Shown: positions 1-6,777 of the stretch, piece by piece
Layout: every line of letters starts with the position of its first letter
Position numbering within the stretch: position 1 is the stretch's first letter
Source of the DNA: Planctomycetota bacterium
GTDB taxonomy: Bacteria > Planctomycetota > Phycisphaerae > SM23-33
Direction: 5' to 3'
DNA length: 64,000 bases
Assembly (NCBI GenBank): GCA_022705325.1
Contig: JAKJER010000028.1
Span: forward strand, 17,511-81,510
Made by a program: the position numbers and the translations under genes
Notes under the pieces: model-generated
Told to the model about the DNA's origin: nothing
The model's input: the letters and a program-made list of their open reading frames with translations, nothing else
Databases searched by the model: none

Positions 1-891
1 TTTGCCCAGCGACTCCGCCCAGAGCTGGCGGTACCAGTCGGCCAGCAGGTACAGGCGGTTGGAGTAGGGCATCATCACGTGCATCGGCTTGCCCTTGGCG
101 GTCATCATGATGTACTTGACCGCCGCCAGCACGCAGGCGGGGTTCTCGTACCACTGGTGGATCTCCGTGCGCTGCTTCATGGCCCCTGCCCCGGCCAGAA
201 GGGCGTCGATGTCGATGCCGCACATGGCGGCCGAGAACAGGCCCACCGGCGTGAGGACGCTGAATCGTCCGCCGACGTCGTCCGGCACGGGGAGCATGTC
301 GTAGCCGTCGCGCTTGGCGATCTCGTGGAGCGTGCCCTTGAGCATGTCGGTGGTGGCCACGATGTGCTGCGCGAAGCCTTCACCGAGCTTCTTGCGGAGC
401 ATCTCGCGGACGATCATGAACTGGCTGGCGGTCTCGGCGGTCTCGCCGCTCTTGGAGATGACGTTGAACAGCGTGGTGTTGAGGCGCCGGCCCAGGAATT
501 TCATGACATCGCCCACCAGCGCGGGGTCGACGTTGTCCAGCACGAAGAGCCTGGGCCCGCCTCGCTTGCGGTCGCTCTGGAGGTTGTAGGTGGCGTCGTT
601 GAGGGCCGCCTGAAGGGCGATGTTGCCCAGGGCGCTGCCCCCGATGCCCAGCACCACCAGATCGGTGATCTTCTGCGAGCGGTACTTCGCCACCAGGGCC
701 TTGACCTGGTCGGCGTACTCGCTCTTGCCCGGCAGGGCGGCGTAGCCAAGCCGGCCGGCCTCGATCTGGCCCAGCACGGCCCTGTGGGCCGCGAGCAAGG
801 CATCGTGGATGCTGTCCAGGTCGCCCTGGGTGACGCCGTGGCGGCTGTCGATCACCTTGTCCGTCGCGTTCTTCCAGTACAGTTGGATCAT
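1..891 (-). CDS. pgi: Glucose-6-phosphate isomerase, N-terminal 297 codons (runs off the window)
   Basis: Cytoplasmic isomerase interconverting glucose 6-phosphate and fructose 6-phosphate in glycolysis and gluconeogenesis. Reading the minus strand from the ATG at 889-891 gives an open frame of exactly 297 codons to the window edge. It contains the family segments VLGIGGSALG and ISKSGETAET, and later MTAKGKPMHVMMPYS, which match the N-terminal sugar isomerase (SIS) fold of PGI. The family is usually about 450-550 residues, so the C-terminal part, including the usual catalytic His and Lys region, lies outside the window. The gene is divergent from the sensor kinase at 1158. The long open frame on the opposite strand here is a GC-bias artefact. 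The identification is sure; the end is not visible. Confidence 0.93.
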   Translation of the reverse strand, partial: MIQLYWKNATDKVIDSRHGVTQGDLDSIHDALLAAHRAVLGQIEAGRLGYAALPGKSEYADQVKALVAKYRSQKITDLVVLGIGGSALGNIALQAALNDATYNLQSDRKRGGPRLFVLDNVDPALVGDVMKFLGRRLNTTLFNVISKSGETAETASQFMIVREMLRKKLGEGFAQHIVATTDMLKGTLHEIAKRDGYDMLPVPDDVGGRFSVLTPVGLFSAAMCGIDIDALLAGAGAMKQRTEIHQWYENPACVLAAVKYIMMTAKGKPMHVMMPYSNRLYLLADWYRQLWAESLGK

Positions 892-973
892 CTTGCTTCG
901 TTCTCCGCGGGCCGACGACGTTCGGGGGCAACACTCCTGGTCGCCTCGCTTCGGGTCGTCGGCCGGTCTTGTT

Positions 974-999
974 CGCAGGACCGCCCGGGCGGACCTGCG
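974..999. repeat. Imperfect 26-bp GC-rich palindrome between pgi and the kinase
   Basis: The arms CGCAGG and CCTGCG surround the palindrome CCGCCCGGGCGG, broken only by A/A mismatches at 980 and 993. It lies in the divergent spacer 892-1157. It resembles repetitive extragenic palindromes more than an operator, and the core GGGCGG/CCGCCC recurs at the end of the sulfatase gene near 3805-3820. No clear promoter was found in this spacer. Confidence 0.5.
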
Positions 1000-1157
1000 A
1001 CACAAGAGTATCCCCGCGCGGGGCGGATTTCCAGCCCCCCCTCAATCATCCGGAACGCGGGGTTCGTCTCTGGGGGCGGGCCGCTCGCGTGCAATCAGGC
1101 CTAACCCCGCAGGAATCGCAGTGTGGCTGCGTCGGTCGGCTGGCTACAATGTAGGGT

Positions 1158-2225
1158 ATGAGGCGAGACCGTCACAGTGCTATCGCCGTGGCTGCATACC
1201 TCATCGTTTTCGCTGGCGTGGGTGTGCTGTCGCAGGTCCTGGCGGCACACGCTCATCAGCCGGGGGAACTGAAATGGCGGGAGGCTGCCGCCATCATGCT
1301 GTTCATCCCGCTGATCTGGTCGTTCCTGTGGTACTCGCCCGCGGGGATGGCGGCGGCATTTGTGGCCATCTCGATTCTGCGGGTCCGGGTGGAATGGCTC
1401 CAGATGCAGGCGTCGGGCGCGGGCGTGACGCCCGCCATGCTGGCGGCGGAGACGGTGTTTCCCGTCGCCCTGTACCTGGCCCTGGGGATCACGATCTACC
1501 TGTATCGCCTGCGACAGGAGTTCCTGACCAGGCAGCTTCTGCAGGCCAGCGCCCTGGAGACCCGCCAGCAGATGGCCAGCCGGCTGGCCCATGACTTCAA
1601 CAACGTCCTCACGGTGGTCAGCGGGACGGCGCAGTTGATGAGGGCGGATGTCGGCAACCGCGTCCAGCTTGAGCGCGACGCCGAGAGCATCCTGCGGGCG
1701 AGCGAGCAGGGCATGGGCCTGGTTCGGCAGATGATGAGCCTGTCGCGCGAGCTGCCCGACGAGAAGGTGGCCTGCGAGCTGTCGGGCACGATCTCGCAGC
1801 AGATGGAGATGATCCGCCGGCTGCTTCCCTCGGGGGTCCAGGTGGTGCAGGAATACGCCTCGGAGCCGCTGATCGTCCGCGCCGACGGCGGGAAGCTGCT
1901 GCGGATCCTGACCAACCTTTGTCTCAACGCCGCCCAGGCCATGCCCGAAGGGGGGGCGCTGACGCTGCGGACCGCCCGGAAGGAGGGCGCGGCTTGCCTG
2001 GTTGTCGAGGACACCGGTACGGGGATCGACCCGCGGAACCTGGGGCGGATCTTCAAGCCTTTCTTCACCACCCGCGGGCGGAGCGGGGGGACGGGCCTGG
2101 GCCTGAGCATCGTCCATTCACTGGTCGAGGAGCACGGCGGGCGCATCAGCGTGTCCAGCACGCCGGGCCAGGGGGCCCGTTTCGAGGTCCTGCTTCCGCT
2201 GGAAACGGCGGGCGAGGCGACGTAG
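1158..2225 (+). CDS. Membrane-bound sensor histidine kinase (orphan, HisKA plus HATPase)
   Basis: A 355-residue sensor kinase that would autophosphorylate on His and pass phosphate to a response regulator not encoded nearby. The N-terminal 120 residues hold about four hydrophobic segments (near 9-30, 43-60, 62-76 and 93-117) with almost no periplasmic loop, suggesting the membrane domain itself senses the signal. The H-box is LAHDFNNVL with His145. The N-box has N253 and N257, the G1 box DTGTGI is at 285-290, the F-box FKPFF is near 299-303, and the G2 box GGTGLGLS is at 310-317. The DFNN-type H-box is typical of hybrid or NtrB-like kinases, but no receiver domain is attached. The start is the ATG at 1158; the sulfatase follows after 138 bp. 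The signal is unknown. Confidence 0.88.
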   Translation: MRRDRHSAIAVAAYLIVFAGVGVLSQVLAAHAHQPGELKWREAAAIMLFIPLIWSFLWYSPAGMAAAFVAISILRVRVEWLQMQASGAGVTPAMLAAETVFPVALYLALGITIYLYRLRQEFLTRQLLQASALETRQQMASRLAHDFNNVLTVVSGTAQLMRADVGNRVQLERDAESILRASEQGMGLVRQMMSLSRELPDEKVACELSGTISQQMEMIRRLLPSGVQVVQEYASEPLIVRADGGKLLRILTNLCLNAAQAMPEGGALTLRTARKEGAACLVVEDTGTGIDPRNLGRIFKPFFTTRGRSGGTGLGLSIVHSLVEEHGGRISVSSTPGQGARFEVLLPLETAGEAT

Positions 2226-2363
2226 GGTCCGCCCCCGGACACCGGGGCCATGGCACGCTCCATTGCGGACCTTCCTCGCTTTCTGGTTGAAGCCCGCATT
2301 GAACGACGGTCGACAGCGTTTAAACGGGGAAGCTCTCGGTCATGCAATCTTGAGGATCATCAC

Positions 2364-3833
2364 ATGGCATCGGTGAATCGTCGCGAGTTTCTGTCGTTGT
2401 TGGCTGCGGGGGTCGGGGCGGCGACGGCGGGCGCCTTGCCCCGCCCGTCTCGTGCCGCAGCCGACACCCGCCCTCCCAACGTCGTGCTGATCTTCACCGA
2501 CGACCAGGGCTACCAGGACGTGGGCTGTTTCGGTTCGCCCAAAATCAAGACGCCCCACCTGGACCGGATGGCCCAACAGGGCATGAAGTTCACCAGCTTC
2601 TATTCCGCCGCCCCGGTGTGCTCAGCCTCGCGGGCGGCGCTGCTGACCGGGTGCTACCCGGCCCGCGTCGGCATCACGGGCGTGCTGTTCCCCAACTCCA
2701 ACAACGGCATCAGCGACAAGGAACTCACCGTGGCTGAGCTGCTCAAGGGCCGGGGATACGCCACCGCCTGCATCGGCAAGTGGCACCTTGGGCACCTCGA
2801 GCCCTTTCTGCCCACGCGCCACGGGTTCGACCGGTACTACGGCATCCCGTACAGCAACGACATGACCATCGACCCGCAGTCGGCCCGGTTCGCCGACAAC
2901 TGCGCCTTCCGCGACGGGCAGACGGCAGAGCAGGCCCGGACCAAGGGCGTCAAGAACCTCGTGCCGCTGATGGAGAACGAGCAGATCATCGAGTACCCCG
3001 TCGACCAGTCCACCCTCACCCGCCGCTACACCGAGCAGGCGGTCAAGTTCATCCGCGAAAACAAGGACAGGCCGTTCTTCCTGTACCTCCCCCACACCAT
3101 GCCGCACATCCCGCTGGCGGTCAGCGAGGCGCTCAAGGGCAAGAGCGCCCGCGGGCTCTACGGCGACGTCATCGAGGAGATCGACTGGAGCGTCGGGCAG
3201 ATCCTCCAGGTCCTGGACGAAGTCAAGCTCGACCGGAACACGCTGGTCGTCTTCACCTCCGACAACGGCCCGTGGCTGTCGATGAAGGCCAACGGCGGCT
3301 GTGCCCTGCCCCTGCGAGACGGCAAGTTCTCCACCTGGGAGGGCGGCATGCGCGAGCCGTGCATCATGCGATGGACGGGGACCATTCCCGCCGGCAGGGT
3401 CTGCGACGAGGTGGCCGGAACGATCGACGTCCTGCCCACGCTGGCGGGCCTGGCCGGGGCCAAGCTGCCCGACGACCGGGTGATCGACGGCAGGGACATC
3501 TCGCCGCTGATGACCGCCAAGGACGGTGCGGTCAGTCCGCACGAGCATTACTTCTACTGGCGGGGGGGCGCCCTGGAGGCGGTGCGGAGCGGCAAGTGGA
3601 AGCTCCACCTGGGCGGGCAGAACAAGAAGGCCAAAGACAAGGACTCCAAGCCCCTCGCCCCGGCGGGCCAGCTCTTCGACCTCCAGGCGGACATCGGCGA
3701 GAAGACCGACCTCGCCGCCCGGCACCCGGACGTGGCGGAGCGGCTGGCCGGGGCGATCCGGGCGGCCCGCGAGGAAATGCGGAAAAACGCGCGTCCCTGC
3801 GGGCGGGCGGACCGCCCGAAAGGCCGGAAATAA
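2364..3833 (+). CDS. Tat-exported sulfatase (arylsulfatase family)
   Basis: A 489-residue sulfatase of the formylglycine-dependent alkaline-phosphatase superfamily, expected to remove sulfate esters from sulfated glycans outside the cytoplasm. The ATG at 2364 is preceded by TGAGGA at 2351 and opens with NRREFLSLLAAG, a twin-arginine signal; an upstream in-frame start at 2250 has no such support. Metal ligands sit in IFTDDQGYQD (D46, D47). The modified residue is Cys86 in CSASR (86-90), the CxAxR form of the sulfatase signature, followed by AALLTG. CIGKWHLGH supplies the conserved Lys and His. A Cys-type sulfatase needs a formylglycine-generating or anaerobic maturase; neither is in the window. 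The substrate is not determined, but fucosidases elsewhere in the window make a sulfated fucan-like glycan plausible. Confidence 0.93.
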   Translation: MASVNRREFLSLLAAGVGAATAGALPRPSRAAADTRPPNVVLIFTDDQGYQDVGCFGSPKIKTPHLDRMAQQGMKFTSFYSAAPVCSASRAALLTGCYPARVGITGVLFPNSNNGISDKELTVAELLKGRGYATACIGKWHLGHLEPFLPTRHGFDRYYGIPYSNDMTIDPQSARFADNCAFRDGQTAEQARTKGVKNLVPLMENEQIIEYPVDQSTLTRRYTEQAVKFIRENKDRPFFLYLPHTMPHIPLAVSEALKGKSARGLYGDVIEEIDWSVGQILQVLDEVKLDRNTLVVFTSDNGPWLSMKANGGCALPLRDGKFSTWEGGMREPCIMRWTGTIPAGRVCDEVAGTIDVLPTLAGLAGAKLPDDRVIDGRDISPLMTAKDGAVSPHEHYFYWRGGALEAVRSGKWKLHLGGQNKKAKDKDSKPLAPAGQLFDLQADIGEKTDLAARHPDVAERLAGAIRAAREEMRKNARPCGRADRPKGRK

Positions 3834-3904
3834 GCGGCGGAGAAAAAGTCCGAAAATTCGGAAAAATTGTCAAACCAGGATTCGCGGCTTCCGTATAATC
3901 TAAT

Positions 3905-3994
3905 GAGCGAGTTGCTGGGCTGGGTTTCTCCTCCTTTCCCCGGCCTGCAGCAAAGATCTGGGGCTCGGTTCCTCCCGCCGAGCCCCCTTTTTTT
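3905..3994 (+). ncRNA. Candidate small RNA with anti-Shine-Dalgarno hairpin loops
   Basis: A perfect -10 box TATAAT lies at 3894-3899; TTGTCA at 3867-3872 is a possible but widely spaced (21 bp) -35. A transcript starting near 3905 would hold two hairpins. Hairpin 1 has stem TTGCTG (3912-3917) with CAGCAA (3948-3953), extended by GGC (3918-3920) with GCC (3943-3945) and TGGG (3921-3924) with CCCG (3939-3942). Its loop at 3925-3938 is TTTCTCCTCCTTTC. Hairpin 2 is an intrinsic terminator: GGGGCTCGG (3960-3968), a loop with CCTCCC, CCGAGCCCC (3978-3986), then seven T (3988-3994). CCTCCTTTC in loop 1 (3930-3938) equals the canonical 3' tail of 16S rRNA. It is not SRP RNA, as the GGAAG-type apical motif is absent. 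It could instead be a leader or attenuator for rsmH. Confidence 0.6.
3960..3994 (+). terminator. Intrinsic terminator downstream of the sulfatase / end of the small RNA
   Basis: Nine-bp perfect stem GGGGCTCGG/CCGAGCCCC with a nine-base loop, followed by CTTTTTTT. It is the clearest intrinsic terminator in the window and would separate rsmH from upstream transcription. Confidence 0.85.
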
Positions 3995-4083
3995 GTCTCC
4001 AAGACAAGATGTCTGGGCCCTGTCCCCATGACGCCACGCCCGTTCTGCTTGTCTGCCTCCGCGCCGGCGGCTAAGCTGTCCAC

Positions 4084-5043
4084 ATGACCCGAAACCCTCG
4101 ACATCGCCCTCGCCGCCGCGGCACGCCGCCCGGCACGCACATCCCCGTCCTGCTGCGAGAGGTCGTCCGCTGCCTGGACCCCCAGCCCGGCCAGACGGTG
4201 GCTGACTGCACCGTCGGCTACGGGGGGCACGCCCGGGCCTTCCTGGAGCGGATCGGCCCCGACGGCAGGCTGCTGGGCCTGGACTGTGACGACACGTACC
4301 TCCACCAGACCCGCCAGAGGCTGGCGGATTTCGACCCGGCTGTCACCATCGTCCGGGCGAACTTCGCCGAGTTGGAGCGGGTGATGGCCGAGCAGGGGTT
4401 GGACGGCTTCGATATCGTCCTGGCCGACCTGGGCGTTTCGTCCATGCAGGTTGACGACCCCGGCCGGGGGATCGGCTACAAGGAGGACGGCCAGCTCGAC
4501 ATGCGGATGGACAATCGCCTGGAGAAGACCGCCGCGGACCTGCTGGCCGAAATGAGCCCGGAGGACCTCTCTGCCGCCATCCGCGACCTGGGCGACGAGG
4601 AAGACCACGAACGGATCGTGTTCTTCCTGGCTGCCCAGCGACAGGTTCAGCCGCTCACGCTTGTCTCGCAGCTCGTCCGCCTGGTGCTGGCCGCCAAGGG
4701 CCTGACCGAGCACACCTGGCGCAAGAGCCCCAAGAGCGACTTCGGCGAGTTCCACCCCGCGGCCAAGACGTTCCAGGCCCTGCGGATCCTGGTCAACCGC
4801 GAGTTGGACAACCTGTCGCGTTTGCTGGAGGCCCTGCCGCGGTGTCTCAAGAGCGGCGGCCGGGCGGGCATCATCAGCTTCCAGGGGGGCGAAGACAAGC
4901 TCGTCCGCGAGGCCTTCGAGGCGGGTCAGGCCGCCGGCGTCTACGCCGCCGTCTCCGACGGCGCCATCCGTCCAGGCCCCCGCGAGGTCCACCGCAACTG
5001 GCGCAGCGCATCGGGGCGCTTCCGCTGGGCAAGGCGGGCGTAA
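4084..5043 (+). CDS. rsmH: 16S rRNA (cytosine(1402)-N(4))-methyltransferase RsmH
   Basis: A 319-residue S-adenosylmethionine-dependent enzyme (formerly MraW) that N4-methylates C1402 in the ribosomal P site. HIPVLLREVVRCL near 19-31 and DCTVGYGGHARAFL (41-54) are the family start and SAM-binding glycine loop; LGVSSMQVD, the DMRMD segment and the C-terminal RALRILVN and GGRAGIISFQ motifs are all present. The length is normal. The gene normally heads the dcw division cluster, but no dcw gene flanks it here. It sits behind the terminator at 3960-3994 and converges with queA, with 7 bp between the stop codons. The N-terminal 17 residues are rich in Arg and Pro. No strong ribosome site precedes the ATG. 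Confidence 0.95.
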   Translation: MTRNPRHRPRRRGTPPGTHIPVLLREVVRCLDPQPGQTVADCTVGYGGHARAFLERIGPDGRLLGLDCDDTYLHQTRQRLADFDPAVTIVRANFAELERVMAEQGLDGFDIVLADLGVSSMQVDDPGRGIGYKEDGQLDMRMDNRLEKTAADLLAEMSPEDLSAAIRDLGDEEDHERIVFFLAAQRQVQPLTLVSQLVRLVLAAKGLTEHTWRKSPKSDFGEFHPAAKTFQALRILVNRELDNLSRLLEALPRCLKSGGRAGIISFQGGEDKLVREAFEAGQAAGVYAAVSDGAIRPGPREVHRNWRSASGRFRWARRA

Positions 5044-5050
5044 CAGCGAC

Positions 5051-6202
5051 TCATTCGATCATCATCGCGTCGCCGTACGAGTAGAACCGGTATCGCAGGC
5101 GGCGGGCCTGCTCGTAGGTGCGGAGGATCATGGGCAGGCCCTCGGTCGAGCCGGGTTTGCAGAAGGCGGCTACCAGCATGAGCAGCGTGCTGCGGGGGAG
5201 GTGGAAGTTGGTGATCAGGGCGTCGACCGCCTGGAAGCGGGCGGGCGGGTAGATGAAGATCCGCGTCCAGCCCGAGGCGGAGGCGAAGCGTCCGTCCGGG
5301 CCGACGGAGCTTTCCAGCACGCGGACGGAGGTGGTGCCGACCGCTACGATCCGCCTGCCGGCGGCGCGGGCGGCGTTGAGCCGCTCGGCCGTGGGGGCGG
5401 CCAGTTCGTACCACTCCTCGTGCATGGGGTGCTCGGCCAGGTCTTCGTGCTTGACCGGGGCGAAAGTGCCCAGGGCCACGTGCAGCGTCACGCGGGCCAG
5501 TTCCATTCCGACGGACTGCAACTCGTTCAGCAGCTCGGGCGTGAAGTGCAGCCCCGCCGTCGGTGCGGCCACCGCGCCGGGGCGATCGGCGTAGACGGTC
5601 TGATAGCGGACGCGGTCGTCCGTTGACGGGGCGGGGCGCGCGGTCTGGGAGGGGGCCTTCGACGGGTCGGCCGGTCCCGCCTGATCGCCGCCTCCGCCGC
5701 GACGGATGTACGGAGGGAGCGGGGGGGAACCCACCCGCTCCAACAGCTCGGTTGCCGGTCCGGTCACGCGCTGCTCGTCGCGAACCACGTCGACTTCCCA
5801 CCGGCCCTGCCCGAGGTTCCGCTCCAGCCGGAGCGTCTCGTCGGCCCCGAGCAGTTGCAGGCGTTCACTTGCTCGGCATCGCCCAGCCCCCTTGAGTAGG
5901 ACTTCCCACCGCCCGGGGCCGACCTCGCGGAGGAACAGGCCTTCGATCCGCCCGCCGCTGCTGCGGCGGCAGGTGATGCGCGCGGGGATCACCCGAGTGT
6001 CGTTTAACACCAGCAGGTCGCCGGGCCTGAGCAGGGCGGGCAATTCCCGAAAGACGTGGTGGGAGATTTCCCCGTCGCTACGGCACAAGCGCATGAGCTT
6101 CGACTGGTCGCGTCGCTCCAGCGGTTGCTGAGCGATCAGCTCCTCCTCCAACGGATAGTCGAAGTCCGCTGCTCGAAGGGGCTCGGTCATCTTTCCGCTC
6201 AT
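5051..6202 (-). CDS. queA: S-adenosylmethionine:tRNA ribosyltransferase-isomerase QueA
   Basis: A 383-residue cytoplasmic enzyme that transfers and rearranges the ribosyl part of SAM onto 7-aminomethyl-7-deazaguanine in tRNA to give epoxyqueuosine. Family motifs are present in order: DFDYPLEEELIAQQPLERRD near 13-32, LNDTRVIPARI (67-76), RYQTVYA (199-205), APTAGLHFT (213-221), HVALGTF (241-247), the HEEWYE segment and TNFHLPRSTLLMLV (331-344). A low-complexity Gly/Pro/Ser insertion of about 25 residues (about 168-195) separates PPYIRR from RYQTVYA, where most homologues have only a few residues. ATG codons at 6202 and at 6190 (Met5) are both possible. The gene converges with rsmH. Confidence 0.95.
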   Translation of the reverse strand: MSGKMTEPLRAADFDYPLEEELIAQQPLERRDQSKLMRLCRSDGEISHHVFRELPALLRPGDLLVLNDTRVIPARITCRRSSGGRIEGLFLREVGPGRWEVLLKGAGRCRASERLQLLGADETLRLERNLGQGRWEVDVVRDEQRVTGPATELLERVGSPPLPPYIRRGGGGDQAGPADPSKAPSQTARPAPSTDDRVRYQTVYADRPGAVAAPTAGLHFTPELLNELQSVGMELARVTLHVALGTFAPVKHEDLAEHPMHEEWYELAAPTAERLNAARAAGRRIVAVGTTSVRVLESSVGPDGRFASASGWTRIFIYPPARFQAVDALITNFHLPRSTLLMLVAAFCKPGSTEGLPMILRTYEQARRLRYRFYSYGDAMMIE

Positions 6203-6547
6203 TTTGGGGGAAGTTCCCTATTGCGTCCGGTCGCGGACGGCATATCTGTACTCACAGCCCAACGCCGGGAAGGTGTTGCTGTTAAACACATGTAAAAAAA
6301 AGCGTTAAGGCAAAACAGCCAAACTTATCCACAATCTGTCCACACGGCGGAAGTATAGCACAATTGATGCCGTAACGACTGGTTTTTCACCCAGTCGGGT
6401 CAGAAGCAGTAGTACTTGTCAATGGGGCCTCTTCTGATCGCCGCGCTCGCTGGCTGCACAAGTTATGATCGCAAATGGACGATGTGAACGAAGACTGAAC
6501 CCAGACCAACCTTCGGTGCTCCAGTGGCAACGCGTCAACAAGAGATC
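6203..6547. other. AT-richer spacer with two DnaA-box-like sites and a hairpin
   Basis: A 345-bp spacer between the divergent queA and the small gene at 6548. It holds an A-run at about 6294-6301 and TTATCCACA (6325-6333), a perfect DnaA-box match, followed 11 bp later by CTGTCCACA (6336-6344). A hairpin with stem CGACTGG/CCAGTCG (6376-6382 with 6391-6397) has an 8-nt loop and no T-run. On the minus strand TATACT near 6354 could be a -10 box for queA, but no fitting -35 was found. Nothing else was recognised. Confidence 0.45.
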
Positions 6548-6748
6548 ATGGCCAGGAAGATCGCCACGATGCGACGAGCCGGGCTCGTCCGTCTGCTGCG
6601 GTCCATGGACTGCGGCTTTCGAATCGACTTCAGCGACGAGTACCTTAAGTCCATGAGCATCGAGCGCCTGCGGCACGTCGTGCTGGCTGCCAGCCTCCAT
6701 GACCACTCCGCCTGCCAGGGCGACCGGTCCGCCCAGGGGCCCGCCTGA
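6548..6748 (+). CDS. Small conserved-looking protein of unknown function
   Basis: A 66-residue protein beginning MARKIATMRRAGLVRLLRSM and continuing with FRIDFSDEYLKSMSIERLRHVVLAASLHD. The balanced, helical composition and the FRIDFS..YL..S..RLRH pattern look like a real protein; short proteins of this kind are, to my recollection, frequent in planctomycete genomes. The ATG at 6548 is chosen because AAGAGA lies just upstream; an in-frame GTG at 6524 would add eight residues. No metal site, signal peptide or membrane segment is visible. The basic N-terminus and helical C-terminus would suit a nucleic-acid or protein-binding adaptor, but that is a guess. It is convergent with the DUF4091 gene at 6778. 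Confidence 0.6.
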   Translation: MARKIATMRRAGLVRLLRSMDCGFRIDFSDEYLKSMSIERLRHVVLAASLHDHSACQGDRSAQGPA

Positions 6749-6777
6749 AACCCACCCGGGCAGCCGACGCGCGAATC

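Noticed and set aside
79..1104. Long open frame on the plus strand across pgi, and many similar frames opposite real genes
   Set aside because: High GC at third codon positions creates long antisense frames. The translations are rich in Arg, Gly, Pro and His without family motifs, while the opposite strand encodes recognisable proteins.
3905..3994. Signal recognition particle RNA or tmRNA
   Set aside because: The conserved SRP apical GGAAG-type loop and tmRNA acceptor or tag features are missing; only two simple hairpins are present.
6325..6344. Chromosomal replication origin
   Set aside because: Only two boxes, no extended AT-rich unwinding region, and no dnaA, dnaN or gyr genes nearby.
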